Below, piece after piece: positions 1 to 8,531 of a stretch of DNA of 33,594 bases. The translations under genes and the position numbers were made by a program. Origin of the DNA: Heminiphilus faecis (lineage in GTDB: Bacteria > Bacteroidota > Bacteroidia > Bacteroidales > Muribaculaceae). Below the pieces are notes generated by a model, which saw only the letters and a program-made list of their open reading frames with translations, was not told the origin of the DNA and made no database searches. Each line of letters opens with the position of its first letter. The stretch's first letter is position 1. Where the stretch lies: NCBI RefSeq assembly GCF_008728965.1, contig NZ_VSMC01000030.1, positions 1-33,594 of the forward strand, in the 5' to 3' direction.

Positions 1-37
1 CGGTCCTATACGCTGTGTACGCGACGTTGACGAGTAA
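1..37 (+). CDS. 3' end of a FISUMP/fimbrillin-type lipoprotein gene (partial)
   Basis: Only the last 11 codons and a TAA stop are inside the window (frame beginning at base 2). They read GPIRCVRDVDE, almost the same as the GGPVRCVRDVDD end of the next gene. This is therefore most likely the end of a tandem paralogue on the same strand. About 37 nt separate its stop from the next ATG, so the two are probably co-transcribed. Nothing can be said about the rest of the protein. Confidence 0.7.
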   Translation, partial: GPIRCVRDVDE

Positions 38-74
38 AATATTCATAACTTAATTTTTATTGACTTTATCCGCA

Positions 75-2417
75 ATGGCAGTTTTTGCAAAACTTATCAA
101 CATATCGGCTACGGCGCTGTTGCTTATAACAGCTTCGTGCAGTGACGAACGCTTCAACGACACGATAATCGACCCCGACGCACTCCCCGGCGACCGGGCC
201 GAGACTTTCGAGGTGCCTCTGCGGCTACACACCGACAAGCCCACCCTCATAGGCAAGCCCCTCGTCAACGACATACCGTCGCGCGCCGAAGGCGATGACA
301 CTGCCGATGACCCCGAAAAAGCGGCCGAGGAAGCGCTCCACGACATATGGGTGTTCCAGTACGACAACAACGGAAAGCAGCTCATAGCGCCACGATATTA
401 TGAAGTGACATCGACAGAGATCAGAAAACTGAACATACGTCTGGCAGAAGGAAACGACAGCCGCGTATTTGTCCTCGCCAACACATGCGACCCCGAATGG
501 GCCAAGGACAAGGACCTGTCCACTCAGGAAAAATTCATAGACTACAAGTACCCCTTCACAGAGGATAATGTAGAGATGGGAGAAGACGAGTATCTGCTCA
601 TGGAAGGCTCCGTAAAAGACACTATACGCAAAGAGACTGACCTCGACCCGATAGACATACACCTGACGCGAATGATGGCAAAGATAAGCTTCAAGTACGT
701 GACGGCCGAAGCAGCAAAAGGACTGATCGTGAACCGCGTCATAATCAACAACATGCCCGAGGACATGCGCATGGAGGAGACGCCAAAGGAGGAAGACTAC
801 CCCGTAGGCGACTTCCCCACACGCTCCGTAACCATCGACAAGCAGCTGAAGTCGGGCGAGGTATACACCTTCTACATGCCGGCCAACCGACGAGGAAAGA
901 CCACGAACACCGATCCGAAACTGAAAAACAACGACGCCCCCGACAAAGCGCTCTACATACAGCTATTCGTGACTTCAAGGACCAACGGCTCCAACTTCCT
1001 CTACACGATTTACCTCGGCGAGAACGACTATAACGACTTCAACGTACGCCGCAACCACAACTACAACATAACGCTAAATATAAAATCGGAGAACCGCGAC
1101 GACCGTGTGCTCGCAGCCCCCGCCAACTGCTTCGTGCTGAATACAAGCAACGAGATCATGTTTGACCCGTATACCCGTACCGAAACCGGCGGCGGATGGA
1201 AATACTCCGACTATGTGAACAAGAAAGACCCCGCCAAGAAAATAGACCATGTAAAAATACTGTGGCAGTTTGTCAACGTCATAGGCGATAACACAAAAGG
1301 CGACAAAGTATGGCTCGACAGTTACGACCGCATCCATGTCAAAGCGGGCAGCGCGGTAGGCAATGCAGTAATAGCGGCCTACAACAGCGCCAACAATATA
1401 CTGTGGTCATGGCACATCTGGGTCAACAACGATAGCCCGGCCAATCTTGATGAGGCAATACCTTACAATACATTCGGATGGAACGAGAGCGGCATCATAA
1501 CGACCGGCAATATACGCAGTGTCAAAGGACGGTCGCTGATGAAATGCAACCTCGGTGCGAAATCAGCCGACCCCAACGCTTACGGTCGCCTCACTTACGG
1601 TTGTGTATACCAATGGGGGCGCAAAGACCCATTTCCCATAGGCGACATAGACTATCATGTCGACTACTATCAATACAGCAGGGGAAATGTCGGTGATCTG
1701 CGCGATAACGAAAACAAAGCAATCGCCATGAACACTACCGGAGCTGTACATACCACTGAATTGTTCAGCACGGAAGCCGCCAGTGCATCGACAGGCAACA
1801 TACCCTACACAATAGAACATCCCACCCACTTCATCAGCCCGGTAAAATCAGGCAAGGAATCCAATACCGGCAACGACGCCGACTGTGTCAACAACGGCGA
1901 CTGGTATTGGGAACATAACGACAGCCTCTGGGGAGGCAAACCTTATGCCACCGCAAAGAAATATACAGTGTCGGAGGGATGTGTGCTCTCGGACAACGGC
2001 GCTACCGAAAAATCGATTTTCGACCCATGCCCTGCCGGATGGATGGTTCCTCCGGGCGACATGTGGCTCGGCTTCACAATAGACGGCAAAAATGCAACCG
2101 GAGGCAAATATGGAAATATAAACTCAGTTCACACATCGGATAATGCTTCATACCGAGGCTTCCGCATGTATGTTCAGGAGTGGAAGACTGGCAAGTGGGT
2201 ATACTTCCCGAGTCAAGGGCTACGCACAATGGGAGGACGCCCATGGCGCAACGGCATGTGCGGCAACTACCACACCTCATCGGCGTCTGAAGGCGGACGT
2301 GTGAACATATTTCACCTGCACACACCGGGCGAGGTAGACCCGTTCGAGACAAGCTACGGATACTCGCGACGGGCCGTAGGAGGCCCCGTGCGCTGCGTAC
2401 GCGATGTCGACGACTAA
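75..2417 (+). CDS. Fimbrillin (Mfa-like/DUF4906-type) lipoprotein with C-terminal FISUMP-like domain
   Basis: About 780 residues from the ATG at 75. An in-frame TTG at 60 would add five residues but leads less cleanly into the signal peptide. A lipoprotein signal ends at a lipobox (LITASC, Cys22), so the protein is predicted to be exported and lipid-anchored. The N-terminal half has features of Bacteroidales fimbrial subunit or anchor proteins: an IWVFQYDNNG strand, an RMMAKISFKY strand and an HNYNITLNIK strand. The C-terminal part, from about residue 490, resembles the Fibrobacter succinogenes major paralogous domain, with TYGCVYQWGRKDPFP near 506 and FDPCPAGWMVPPGD near 650. The role is probably a surface adhesin or minor pilus component, but the ligand is unknown. 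The 3' end of a paralogue lies directly upstream. Its stop overlaps the stop of the convergent gene. Confidence 0.75.
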   Translation: MAVFAKLINISATALLLITASCSDERFNDTIIDPDALPGDRAETFEVPLRLHTDKPTLIGKPLVNDIPSRAEGDDTADDPEKAAEEALHDIWVFQYDNNGKQLIAPRYYEVTSTEIRKLNIRLAEGNDSRVFVLANTCDPEWAKDKDLSTQEKFIDYKYPFTEDNVEMGEDEYLLMEGSVKDTIRKETDLDPIDIHLTRMMAKISFKYVTAEAAKGLIVNRVIINNMPEDMRMEETPKEEDYPVGDFPTRSVTIDKQLKSGEVYTFYMPANRRGKTTNTDPKLKNNDAPDKALYIQLFVTSRTNGSNFLYTIYLGENDYNDFNVRRNHNYNITLNIKSENRDDRVLAAPANCFVLNTSNEIMFDPYTRTETGGGWKYSDYVNKKDPAKKIDHVKILWQFVNVIGDNTKGDKVWLDSYDRIHVKAGSAVGNAVIAAYNSANNILWSWHIWVNNDSPANLDEAIPYNTFGWNESGIITTGNIRSVKGRSLMKCNLGAKSADPNAYGRLTYGCVYQWGRKDPFPIGDIDYHVDYYQYSRGNVGDLRDNENKAIAMNTTGAVHTTELFSTEAASASTGNIPYTIEHPTHFISPVKSGKESNTGNDADCVNNGDWYWEHNDSLWGGKPYATAKKYTVSEGCVLSDNGATEKSIFDPCPAGWMVPPGDMWLGFTIDGKNATGGKYGNINSVHTSDNASYRGFRMYVQEWKTGKWVYFPSQGLRTMGGRPWRNGMCGNYHTSSASEGGRVNIFHLHTPGEVDPFETSYGYSRRAVGGPVRCVRDVDD

Positions 2418-3727
2418 GGGCAGGTAAGTACGTAGACCGGAGTGGATTCGGCGGCATCGCCGGCCACCCGTTCACCGTCGCCCTGAGCGGTAGTCTGTAC
2501 GAATATGTCAAGCCGCCGTGCGGAGTTCCATAATGATACGTCAACGACAGGCTCCCACGCATCTACCGAGAAGGAAGTCATGTCGGTAAAAGTCCATGGC
2601 TCCTCGCCGAGGCGCCGTGTACGCGCCACCGTCACCCTGCTGCCGCGCTCCGTGTCGCGGAATATGTACCAAGCCGAGGTACCGTCGCTCACAATTCGCG
2701 GACGCGATACGGGTATCATCTTCGTTCCGCCGCCCGAAAGCGAGAACGGGGTCTTGCGCTCGCCCACCTGATTCATATGCCAAGACGTACCGTCATGCCA
2801 AACAAGACGATACTGGGGCACCGCACTGCCGGCATCGCGCCAGTATGTGGCTATATAAGGATGTCCGTCGACATCGGCCGTCATACCGGTCTGGTTGATA
2901 AGTTCAGAATTTTGCGGTACCGGCCATGCCACTTCGGCTGTAGACAAAGTTATGGGCAGAGAGTACGGTGTGCCGTCGGAACGCTGCCATGTAAGTCCGT
3001 TATCGGACGAACGCGCATAACACAGGTCATGGTTGGTCTCCACGAGCCATGTCTCACGCCACACCCACGACAGGTGTATAGTGCCGGAAGCATCGACATG
3101 CATCTGCCAATAAGCGTTGCGCTCGTTTTGACCGTCTATGAGTATATCCTGCACCCTCGACCAGCGGCGGTCGACCGTCGAGTAACGGTTAAGCACAAGA
3201 TTGCCGCGCCCCGAGGCTCCCGAACGGTAGGCAAACAGCATGTCGCCATCGGCCAAACGGTAAAATTCGGGATACGTGACATCATTCTCATCGACTCCGG
3301 TCATAGGCTCAAGCTGTCCAAGTTCGAGCGATCCGGGCCGCACCGAGCGGCAGTAACGCAACGGATGGCCGTGATGGTCAAAAGCCACATGAATATAACC
3401 GTCGCCATCGACACCGATGCTGATGACATTGTGGGCATCGGCCACATTGCCTTTATACTGAGTGCGTCTTACGGTCCACCCGTCACTGTCGATATGACGC
3501 TTGCCGAGTGTGACATAGCCATCGGCGTCGTAATAGGACACATACTGCTCTTCGCCGTGCGTAACCAGCGAACCGGCACGAAACACCGCGGTATTTACCG
3601 ACGTACGGCAATATCCGGGACCGACTTCGCTCAACCGCACCTGCGCAACGGAGCAAAATGCACACATCATTATTACCACCGGCAATAAAATCAGCCTCAT
3701 ACGGCCCATGCTCTTCCTGTTTATCAT
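2414..3727 (-). CDS. Secreted BNR-repeat (BNR_4-type) beta-propeller protein, possible polysaccharide lyase or sialidase-like enzyme
   Basis: Two in-frame ATGs (3727, 3709) precede a signal peptide (MRLILLPVVIMMCAFCSVAQ), and the frame is open to 3751. I favour 3727 or 3709; GGAAGAG lies right before 3709. The mature chain of about 410 residues has repeated propeller-blade strands. Its ADAHNVI and HVAFDHHGHPLRYC motifs (residues about 105-134 counted from 3751) are typical of the BNR_4 family, which includes PL24/PL25-type ulvan lyases where His residues in such motifs are catalytic. Activity here is unproven, and a non-catalytic carbohydrate-binding propeller is possible. It begins only 50 nt after cbiB on the same strand with no clear TAnnTTTG promoter between, so it may be the last gene of the cob operon. 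That would be an odd neighbour for a secreted glycan protein. Confidence 0.65.
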   Translation of the reverse strand: MINRKSMGRMRLILLPVVIMMCAFCSVAQVRLSEVGPGYCRTSVNTAVFRAGSLVTHGEEQYVSYYDADGYVTLGKRHIDSDGWTVRRTQYKGNVADAHNVISIGVDGDGYIHVAFDHHGHPLRYCRSVRPGSLELGQLEPMTGVDENDVTYPEFYRLADGDMLFAYRSGASGRGNLVLNRYSTVDRRWSRVQDILIDGQNERNAYWQMHVDASGTIHLSWVWRETWLVETNHDLCYARSSDNGLTWQRSDGTPYSLPITLSTAEVAWPVPQNSELINQTGMTADVDGHPYIATYWRDAGSAVPQYRLVWHDGTSWHMNQVGERKTPFSLSGGGTKMIPVSRPRIVSDGTSAWYIFRDTERGSRVTVARTRRLGEEPWTFTDMTSFSVDAWEPVVDVSLWNSARRLDIFVQTTAQGDGERVAGDAAESTPVYVLTCP

Positions 3728-3777
3728 AAAATACATTTTAATAATCAACACTGGCGTTTTTCACCACTTTATTATTT

Positions 3778-4716
3778 TTAAGCCAGCATCATCAACATGA
3801 TTTTGGCAGCCACAACCAAGATGACCGCGACAACCTCCGTAAGGCGGCACACTCTAACGGCGAGGGTCATGTCGCGAGTGTTGATTTCACGGTCGCAAGT
3901 GCCGATATAAGGCTTCTCGACGCGCTCGCCGAAATAGTCGTGCGCCCCGCCGAAACGACATCGGAGTATTCCGGCCATCGCCGCCTCGGGATAGCCCGAA
4001 TTAGGGCTGGCGTGGGCACGTCCGTAACGCCTTACAAAAGATATAAGGCCCGGGCGTGCGGCACACACGATCATCAGAACCGAGGTCATACGCGCCGGAA
4101 TGTAATTGGCCACATCATCCAAGCGCGCGGCAAATCGTCCGAAGTCACGGTACCGCGCCGTACGGTAACCTATCATCGAATCGAGAGTATTGACCATCTT
4201 ATAGGCAAGCATGCCCGGCACTCCAAGCACCAGATACCAGAACAGAGGCGCTATAACTCCGTCGCTAAGGTTCTCGGCAAGAGTCTCGAGCGCGGCAATC
4301 CTTACCTCCTGCGGCGACAAAGACGAGGTGTCACGGCCCACAATCCTCGCTACCTGACGCCGCCCGCTGTCTACCGAAAGGTCCACGGCACGAAACACCC
4401 CACGGACCTCATCGGCAAGGGTAGTTCCGGCAAGGCAGTAAAATACAAATATCGCTTCCACAGCCATCGCGAGCCATAATACAGGAGCTACAAGCCGCAA
4501 CCCAAAATATGCAGCCATGTACACCGACAGCACAAGCCCGATGACGGTAAACGCACCTTTGGCAACCCTGTGGCCACCTCTATTAAGACGACGCTCACAT
4601 GCCGAAATCATGTGTCCGAAGCCAACCACGGGGTGAGGCAACCACAGCGGATCGCCAAGCGACAAGTCGAGGCAATAGCCTGCGACCAAAGGCATTATTG
4701 CAACAATGACATCCAT
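3778..4716 (-). CDS. cbiB: Adenosylcobinamide-phosphate synthase CbiB (cobalamin synthesis membrane protein)
   Basis: 312 residues, the usual length of the CbiB/CobD family. This inner-membrane enzyme joins the aminopropanol (phosphate) arm to adenosylcobyric acid. Seen: an N-terminal GYCLDLSLGDPLWLPHPVV segment, the family hallmark (D-x-x-x-G-D-P-x-x-x-P-H-P), several hydrophobic helices, the AETLAENLSDGVIAPLFWY motif, and a NSGYPEAAMAG motif near residue 237. The gene overlaps the upstream cobD by 22 bp, a tight translational link. It is third in the set cobQ-cobD-cbiB, and these are successive late steps: amidation, arm precursor, arm attachment. Confidence 0.95.
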   Translation of the reverse strand: MDVIVAIMPLVAGYCLDLSLGDPLWLPHPVVGFGHMISACERRLNRGGHRVAKGAFTVIGLVLSVYMAAYFGLRLVAPVLWLAMAVEAIFVFYCLAGTTLADEVRGVFRAVDLSVDSGRRQVARIVGRDTSSLSPQEVRIAALETLAENLSDGVIAPLFWYLVLGVPGMLAYKMVNTLDSMIGYRTARYRDFGRFAARLDDVANYIPARMTSVLMIVCAARPGLISFVRRYGRAHASPNSGYPEAAMAGILRCRFGGAHDYFGERVEKPYIGTCDREINTRDMTLAVRVCRLTEVVAVILVVAAKIMLMMLA

Positions 4717-5711
4717 TGTCCTATAGCATTGATCAATATATCGTCGGCATGCCGGCCCTGTACGGCCACACGGAAATGCGCAGGCGTGAGTCCGTAAAAG
4801 TTGGATGCATCACGTATAAGTATGCCGTATCGCTCCATCAGCCAGTCCTTAAGTGCGCCCGACCGTCCGTGAGGCAGACGGCACAATATAAAGTTACAGT
4901 CAGTAGGCTCCACTGCCACACCGAGCTTACGCAAACCGCAGGAAAGCCGCCGCGCCTCCTCATGCATGGCCCGGGCATCTATGACATATTCATGTTTATG
5001 GTCGAGAAGAAAACAGGCGGCTTCAATAGCCGGACCGTTGACCGACCACGGCATACGCCGTTGGCGCAACCTGTCAAGCAAACGGGCCTGACCTATGGCA
5101 TAACCTATGCGCAGCCCGGGAACCGAAAACCGCTTTGTAAGCGAATTAAGCAGTATGACATTACCGCATGCGACAGCCTCGGCTCCGGTCATGACCGGCT
5201 TAAGCGTGTAGTCGGCATAAGCCTGATCAATCACGAAAAGAGTGTCACGACGGCTTGTTACCAGTTCAGTCAGAAGCGACTTGCCGATAACATGTCCGGC
5301 GGGATTTCCGGGATTGCACAACCACACGACAGCAGCATCGCGCGGAATATCGTCCATCGACATACAGTTCAATACACGATGGTTAAACAGTCGGCAAGCA
5401 TCGGCATACTCGCTAAACGCAGGCTGCAAAACAGCCGATGTCATATCCGTCATGGCTCCCGCAATAAGATATATAGCCTCCGTAGCACCGTTAGTGACCG
5501 CAATACAGTCAGGCTCCACGCCCTCCTCATCAGCAAGACGCCGCTCAAGTGTAACAGGCACCGGCTCAGGGTAATTGCTTACAGCAGCCATACACGATGC
5601 CAGATGCGCCATGAGTGCGGTATGATCAACTCCGCACAATATGTTGGAGCTGAAATTATAGCGCACCGCAGCGCCGTAGCGGTATATGTCATCGCCATGT
5701 CCTTCAGTCAT
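4695..5711 (-). CDS. cobD: Threonine-phosphate decarboxylase-type PLP enzyme (CobD/CobC; aspartate aminotransferase fold)
   Basis: 338 residues with the fold-type I aminotransferase layout. An N-terminal FSSNILCG segment comes first, then a YPEP motif, then TNGATEAIY (phosphate-binding loop). NPGNPAGHVI contains the cofactor-contacting Asn, and NSLTKRFSVPGLRIGY carries the PLP lysine near residue 192. In this operon the likely reaction is decarboxylation of L-threonine O-3-phosphate to (R)-1-amino-2-propanol phosphate, the arm used by CbiB. Histidinol-phosphate aminotransferases share these motifs, so the specific call rests on context: 8 bp overlap with cobQ upstream and 22 bp with cbiB downstream. 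The symbol follows Salmonella usage; the Pseudomonas name is cobC. Confidence 0.88.
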   Translation of the reverse strand: MTEGHGDDIYRYGAAVRYNFSSNILCGVDHTALMAHLASCMAAVSNYPEPVPVTLERRLADEEGVEPDCIAVTNGATEAIYLIAGAMTDMTSAVLQPAFSEYADACRLFNHRVLNCMSMDDIPRDAAVVWLCNPGNPAGHVIGKSLLTELVTSRRDTLFVIDQAYADYTLKPVMTGAEAVACGNVILLNSLTKRFSVPGLRIGYAIGQARLLDRLRQRRMPWSVNGPAIEAACFLLDHKHEYVIDARAMHEEARRLSCGLRKLGVAVEPTDCNFILCRLPHGRSGALKDWLMERYGILIRDASNFYGLTPAHFRVAVQGRHADDILINAIGQWMSLLQ

Positions 5712-7179
5712 AACACTCCATTATTTTATAAAGACGGTCCATGTCTATATATTCGCGCAGAAAGTCGGCCAACGCATTATAGCGGCTCTCCTTGTATGCC
5801 GTGCGGTCGACAAACGACATGGCGACCTCCGGAAACGATGCGAATATGTATTCGAGCACGGCAGCGTTGTCGAGGAGTCCATGTATATAACTGCCCATGC
5901 AATTACCTGAGCGGCAGCCGTCGGGGACCGCACCGTCAATCATATTGAGAGCCTCGGCACCGTCTTCAACAGCAGTGGCCCCCATATGTATCTCGTAACC
6001 AATACACTCGCGCCCGTCATCCAAGAAACGAAACCGGACCCGACGGGTGACTTTTTCGGCCTTTATTATCGTCTTTACCGGCAGCAGCCCGAGTCCCGCC
6101 ACCGTATCGGGACTCCCCTCCACGCCGTCGGGGTCGGCGATCTCAATACCCATCATCTGGTATCCGCCACATATGCCTACCACGGTCTTTCCCGAACGTG
6201 CCGCGGCTCGGACCGCCTCGGCCATGCCGCTGTCAAAGAGCTTACGCAAGTCGGCTATCGTGGATTTACTACCGGGCAGAATGACAATATCGGCGTCGGT
6301 TATATCGCCCGGAGTCCGGGCATAATACAGATGAATGCGCTCATGAGCATCAAGAGCATCAAAATCGGTAAAGTTGGATATGTGGGCCAATCTTATGACC
6401 GCCACATTTACTTTGCCGGCGACTGCATGACAAGACTTTCTTTCAAGCGCCACAGAGTCCTCGGCCTCGATGTCCATGTTTTTAAGATACGGCACCACAC
6501 CGAGCACAGGCACACCGCAGATGCGTTCGATAATAGCGCGTCCTTCGTCAAAAAGACGCATATCGCCGCGAAATTTATTGATTATAATACCTTTGATGCG
6601 CTTGCGGTCATCGGGACGCTGAAGCATCACGGAGCCGTAGACGCTCGCAAACACCCCGCCACGGTCTATGTCGGCCACAAGTATCACGGCAGCGCCGGCA
6701 TATCGGGCCATCGACATGTTGACAAGGTCGCTGTCGCGAAGATTAAGCTCCGCGATACTTCCGGCTCCTTCCATAACAACAGGATTATAACGCTCAGCCA
6801 AACGGTCATAAGCGGCATGTACTTGGGAGCGCAGCTCTTCGCGACCCTCGCGGCGGAAGTACTCATATGCGTCACGGTTGCCGACAGGACGTCCGTTAAG
6901 GACTACCTGCGACGTTCGCTCGCCCGATGGCTTAAGCAGCAGCGGATTCATATCGGTACAGCACTCCACTCCGGCCGCCTCGGCCTGAACCGCCTGAGCA
7001 CGGCCTATCTCCAGACCGTCGGGCGTGGCATAGGAGTTCAGAGCCATATTCTGGGCCTTGAACGGGGCGGGCGCATAACCGTCCTGCCTGAATATACGGC
7101 ACAATCCGGCGGCAATAACACTCTTGCCGACATCACTGCCCGTACCGGCCAGCATGATTGGTGATAATCTCTTTCGCAT
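5704..7179 (-). CDS. cobQ: Cobyric acid synthase CobQ/CbiP (glutamine-dependent amidase)
   Basis: 491 residues, the usual family length. It amidates four side chains of adenosylcobyrinic acid a,c-diamide using ATP and glutamine. The N-terminal dethiobiotin-synthetase-like domain has the modified P-loop GTGSDVGKS (residues 12-20) and FKAQNMALNSY. The C-terminal class I glutamine amidotransferase domain has GICGGYQMMG with the nucleophilic Cys near 335, and EIHMGAT near 398. It is the first gene of the leftward cob set. A TATATTTG promoter element lies about 30 nt upstream. I looked for a B12-box-like cobalamin riboswitch between the promoter and the start and saw none; the leader is too short to hold one. 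Confidence 0.95.
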   Translation of the reverse strand: MRKRLSPIMLAGTGSDVGKSVIAAGLCRIFRQDGYAPAPFKAQNMALNSYATPDGLEIGRAQAVQAEAAGVECCTDMNPLLLKPSGERTSQVVLNGRPVGNRDAYEYFRREGREELRSQVHAAYDRLAERYNPVVMEGAGSIAELNLRDSDLVNMSMARYAGAAVILVADIDRGGVFASVYGSVMLQRPDDRKRIKGIIINKFRGDMRLFDEGRAIIERICGVPVLGVVPYLKNMDIEAEDSVALERKSCHAVAGKVNVAVIRLAHISNFTDFDALDAHERIHLYYARTPGDITDADIVILPGSKSTIADLRKLFDSGMAEAVRAAARSGKTVVGICGGYQMMGIEIADPDGVEGSPDTVAGLGLLPVKTIIKAEKVTRRVRFRFLDDGRECIGYEIHMGATAVEDGAEALNMIDGAVPDGCRSGNCMGSYIHGLLDNAAVLEYIFASFPEVAMSFVDRTAYKESRYNALADFLREYIDMDRLYKIMECYD

Positions 7180-7208
7180 TGCAAATGATAGAATACATTA
7201 TCTATACA

Positions 7209-7216
7209 CAAATATA
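7209..7216 (-). promoter_or_regulatory. Bacteroidetes-type promoter -7 element for cobQ
   Basis: On the minus strand this reads TATATTTG, matching TAnnTTTG. TTTG copies lie 15 and 21 nt upstream. It sits about 30 nt ahead of the cobQ ATG and just beyond the ATPase terminator hairpin, which fits a promoter separating the two units. Confidence 0.5.
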
Positions 7217-7245
7217 CAAAGAAGTCAAGAGCAAAAGCAAATAAA

Positions 7246-7305
7246 AACCGCTTCCACCGAACGACAGCGCATAGACTTCACGCGGCCATCGTCCGGTAAG
7301 CGGTT
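7246..7305 (-). terminator. Long two-tier hairpin after the AAA ATPase gene, likely terminator
   Basis: On the minus strand the ATPase TAA is followed by AACCGCTT, which pairs with AAGCGGTT 52 nt later. Inside, ACCGGACGA pairs with TCGTTCGGT (9 bp with one G-U), and GCGT pairs with ATGC (one G-U) around a 7-nt loop. The outer arm runs into TTTTTAT. This fits a rho-independent terminator but is larger than usual. The outer arm overlaps the stop codon. Confidence 0.6.
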
Positions 7306-8500
7306 AATACAGAAGTCCGAACATCCACAAAGGTATTTTGTTGCCGTAGCCGACCTCGACGTCATCTATAGCCAGATAGCTGTCGGGCTCGTCCTTTATC
7401 TGATCGAAGCTCTTGTTCCTGCCGCCTACTTCAAAGAGCATATTACGTCCTACAAGAAAATCGCCTTTAGTAGCAAGAAGGACTTCTTCGACCGCACTCA
7501 CCTGATTATAGAAAAAGGTCTCGCGCAACGTACCCTTATCGACACGCTCGCTGAGGGCATACATGAGGTTGGGATTCTCAAGATATATCTTGTCGGGCCG
7601 CGAAAGATTGCGGTAGTTTTTCGGCTCATATGAAAGCAACGACAACAGTCCACCACGCTCAAGCGAGTAGAGCATCTTGAGTCCCTGCTCGCGGGTGGTC
7701 TCCAGTTCACGGTAAAGCTCGGCCATCTTGGGAGTGTGGGGCACTCTCCCGGCAAGAATCATGAGCATCTTTCTCACCTTTCTTATGGTGGAGAACTGTA
7801 TGTCGTCCACCGCCGGCATATCGGCCTCTATCACCTGACGCGCCACATCCTGAAGCCTCATCCCATAGCCTTGGAAAGTATCTTTATAGAAAGGATAGTA
7901 ACCCTGCCGCAGATACTTCTCAAACAGAGGAAGTATTCTGACACTCTCCGTGACCGACGAGGCTATTGACATGTGCTTCTGCAGAAGCGTCTTTATATCG
8001 ACCCGCGGAATATCGGCAATTCCCTCAAACTTAAGATATTCCCTAAACGACATACCGGCGAGAGTATAAACAATCTGCCTTCTCGAGAGGTCGCCCTGCT
8101 TGTGGTCAATCTCAAGCATCGACGATCCGGTATAGACTATGTGCAGGTCAGGATAATCGTCATACAGATTCTTAATGGCTGTCTGCCAGTCGGGATAACG
8201 ATGTACCTCGTCAAGAAACAAGTGTGTACCTCCGTGGGTATAGTGATAATCGGCAAGCCGGGCAAGCGAATTGGTGGAAAACCACAGATTGTCAAGCGAC
8301 ACATACAAGGCCTTGCGCAAATCGGGAAAGTCATTTTTAATGTGCTGCAATATAAGCGTAGTCTTCCCGACGCCCCGAGCACCCTTTATGGCTATAAGGC
8401 GGTCATTCCAATCAATACGGGAGTATAGATAACGGTAAAAATTCAGCCTGACCGATTTTATCCGCCGTGTATAGGTATTAAAAAGACTTTCCATAATCAA
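7304..8500 (-). CDS. AAA+ ATPase with AAA_14 domain and C-terminal DUF4143-type domain
   Basis: 398 residues. Walker A is GARGVGKT (residues 40-47), Walker B with the catalytic pair is LFLDEVHRYPDW (94-105), and a sensor-like VYTGSSMLEID follows. The C-terminal half matches the DUF4143 region that usually accompanies AAA_14 ATPases. It ends in a YLENPNLMYAL segment and a LFEVGGRNKS motif recalling nuclease-like PD-(D/E)xK folds. These ATPases are abundant and often highly duplicated in Bacteroidales; their cellular role is not established. The gene stands alone, with its own promoter at 8521-8530 next to three tandem repeats and a strong terminator hairpin at its stop. No partner gene is evident. 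Confidence 0.85.
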   Translation of the reverse strand: MIMESLFNTYTRRIKSVRLNFYRYLYSRIDWNDRLIAIKGARGVGKTTLILQHIKNDFPDLRKALYVSLDNLWFSTNSLARLADYHYTHGGTHLFLDEVHRYPDWQTAIKNLYDDYPDLHIVYTGSSMLEIDHKQGDLSRRQIVYTLAGMSFREYLKFEGIADIPRVDIKTLLQKHMSIASSVTESVRILPLFEKYLRQGYYPFYKDTFQGYGMRLQDVARQVIEADMPAVDDIQFSTIRKVRKMLMILAGRVPHTPKMAELYRELETTREQGLKMLYSLERGGLLSLLSYEPKNYRNLSRPDKIYLENPNLMYALSERVDKGTLRETFFYNQVSAVEEVLLATKGDFLVGRNMLFEVGGRNKSFDQIKDEPDSYLAIDDVEVGYGNKIPLWMFGLLY

Positions 8501-8520
8501 TACAATTAATCGTTTTCATT

Positions 8521-8530
8521 TGCAAAGATA
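8521..8530 (-). promoter_or_regulatory. Promoter -7 element of the AAA ATPase gene, abutting a T8 tract
   Basis: The minus strand reads TATCTTTGCA, a full TAnnTTTG match, about 20 nt before the ATG. The spacer directly upstream contains a run of eight T, then a CAATATTG palindrome and CCTTTT near the expected -33 position. Confidence 0.6.
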
Positions 8531-8531
8531 C

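Noticed and set aside
2777-3688. 303-codon plus-strand frame opposite the beta-propeller gene
   Set aside because: Antisense to a gene with signal peptide and family motifs; the translation has no recognisable fold.
5986-7164. 392-codon plus-strand frame across cobQ
   Set aside because: It lies wholly opposite a clear cobQ gene. High GC-biased codon use leaves open antisense frames here.
7180-7303. Possible cobalamin riboswitch ahead of cobQ
   Set aside because: No B12-box-like sequence is seen, and the promoter is only about 30 nt from the start. The hairpin present belongs to the end of the ATPase gene.
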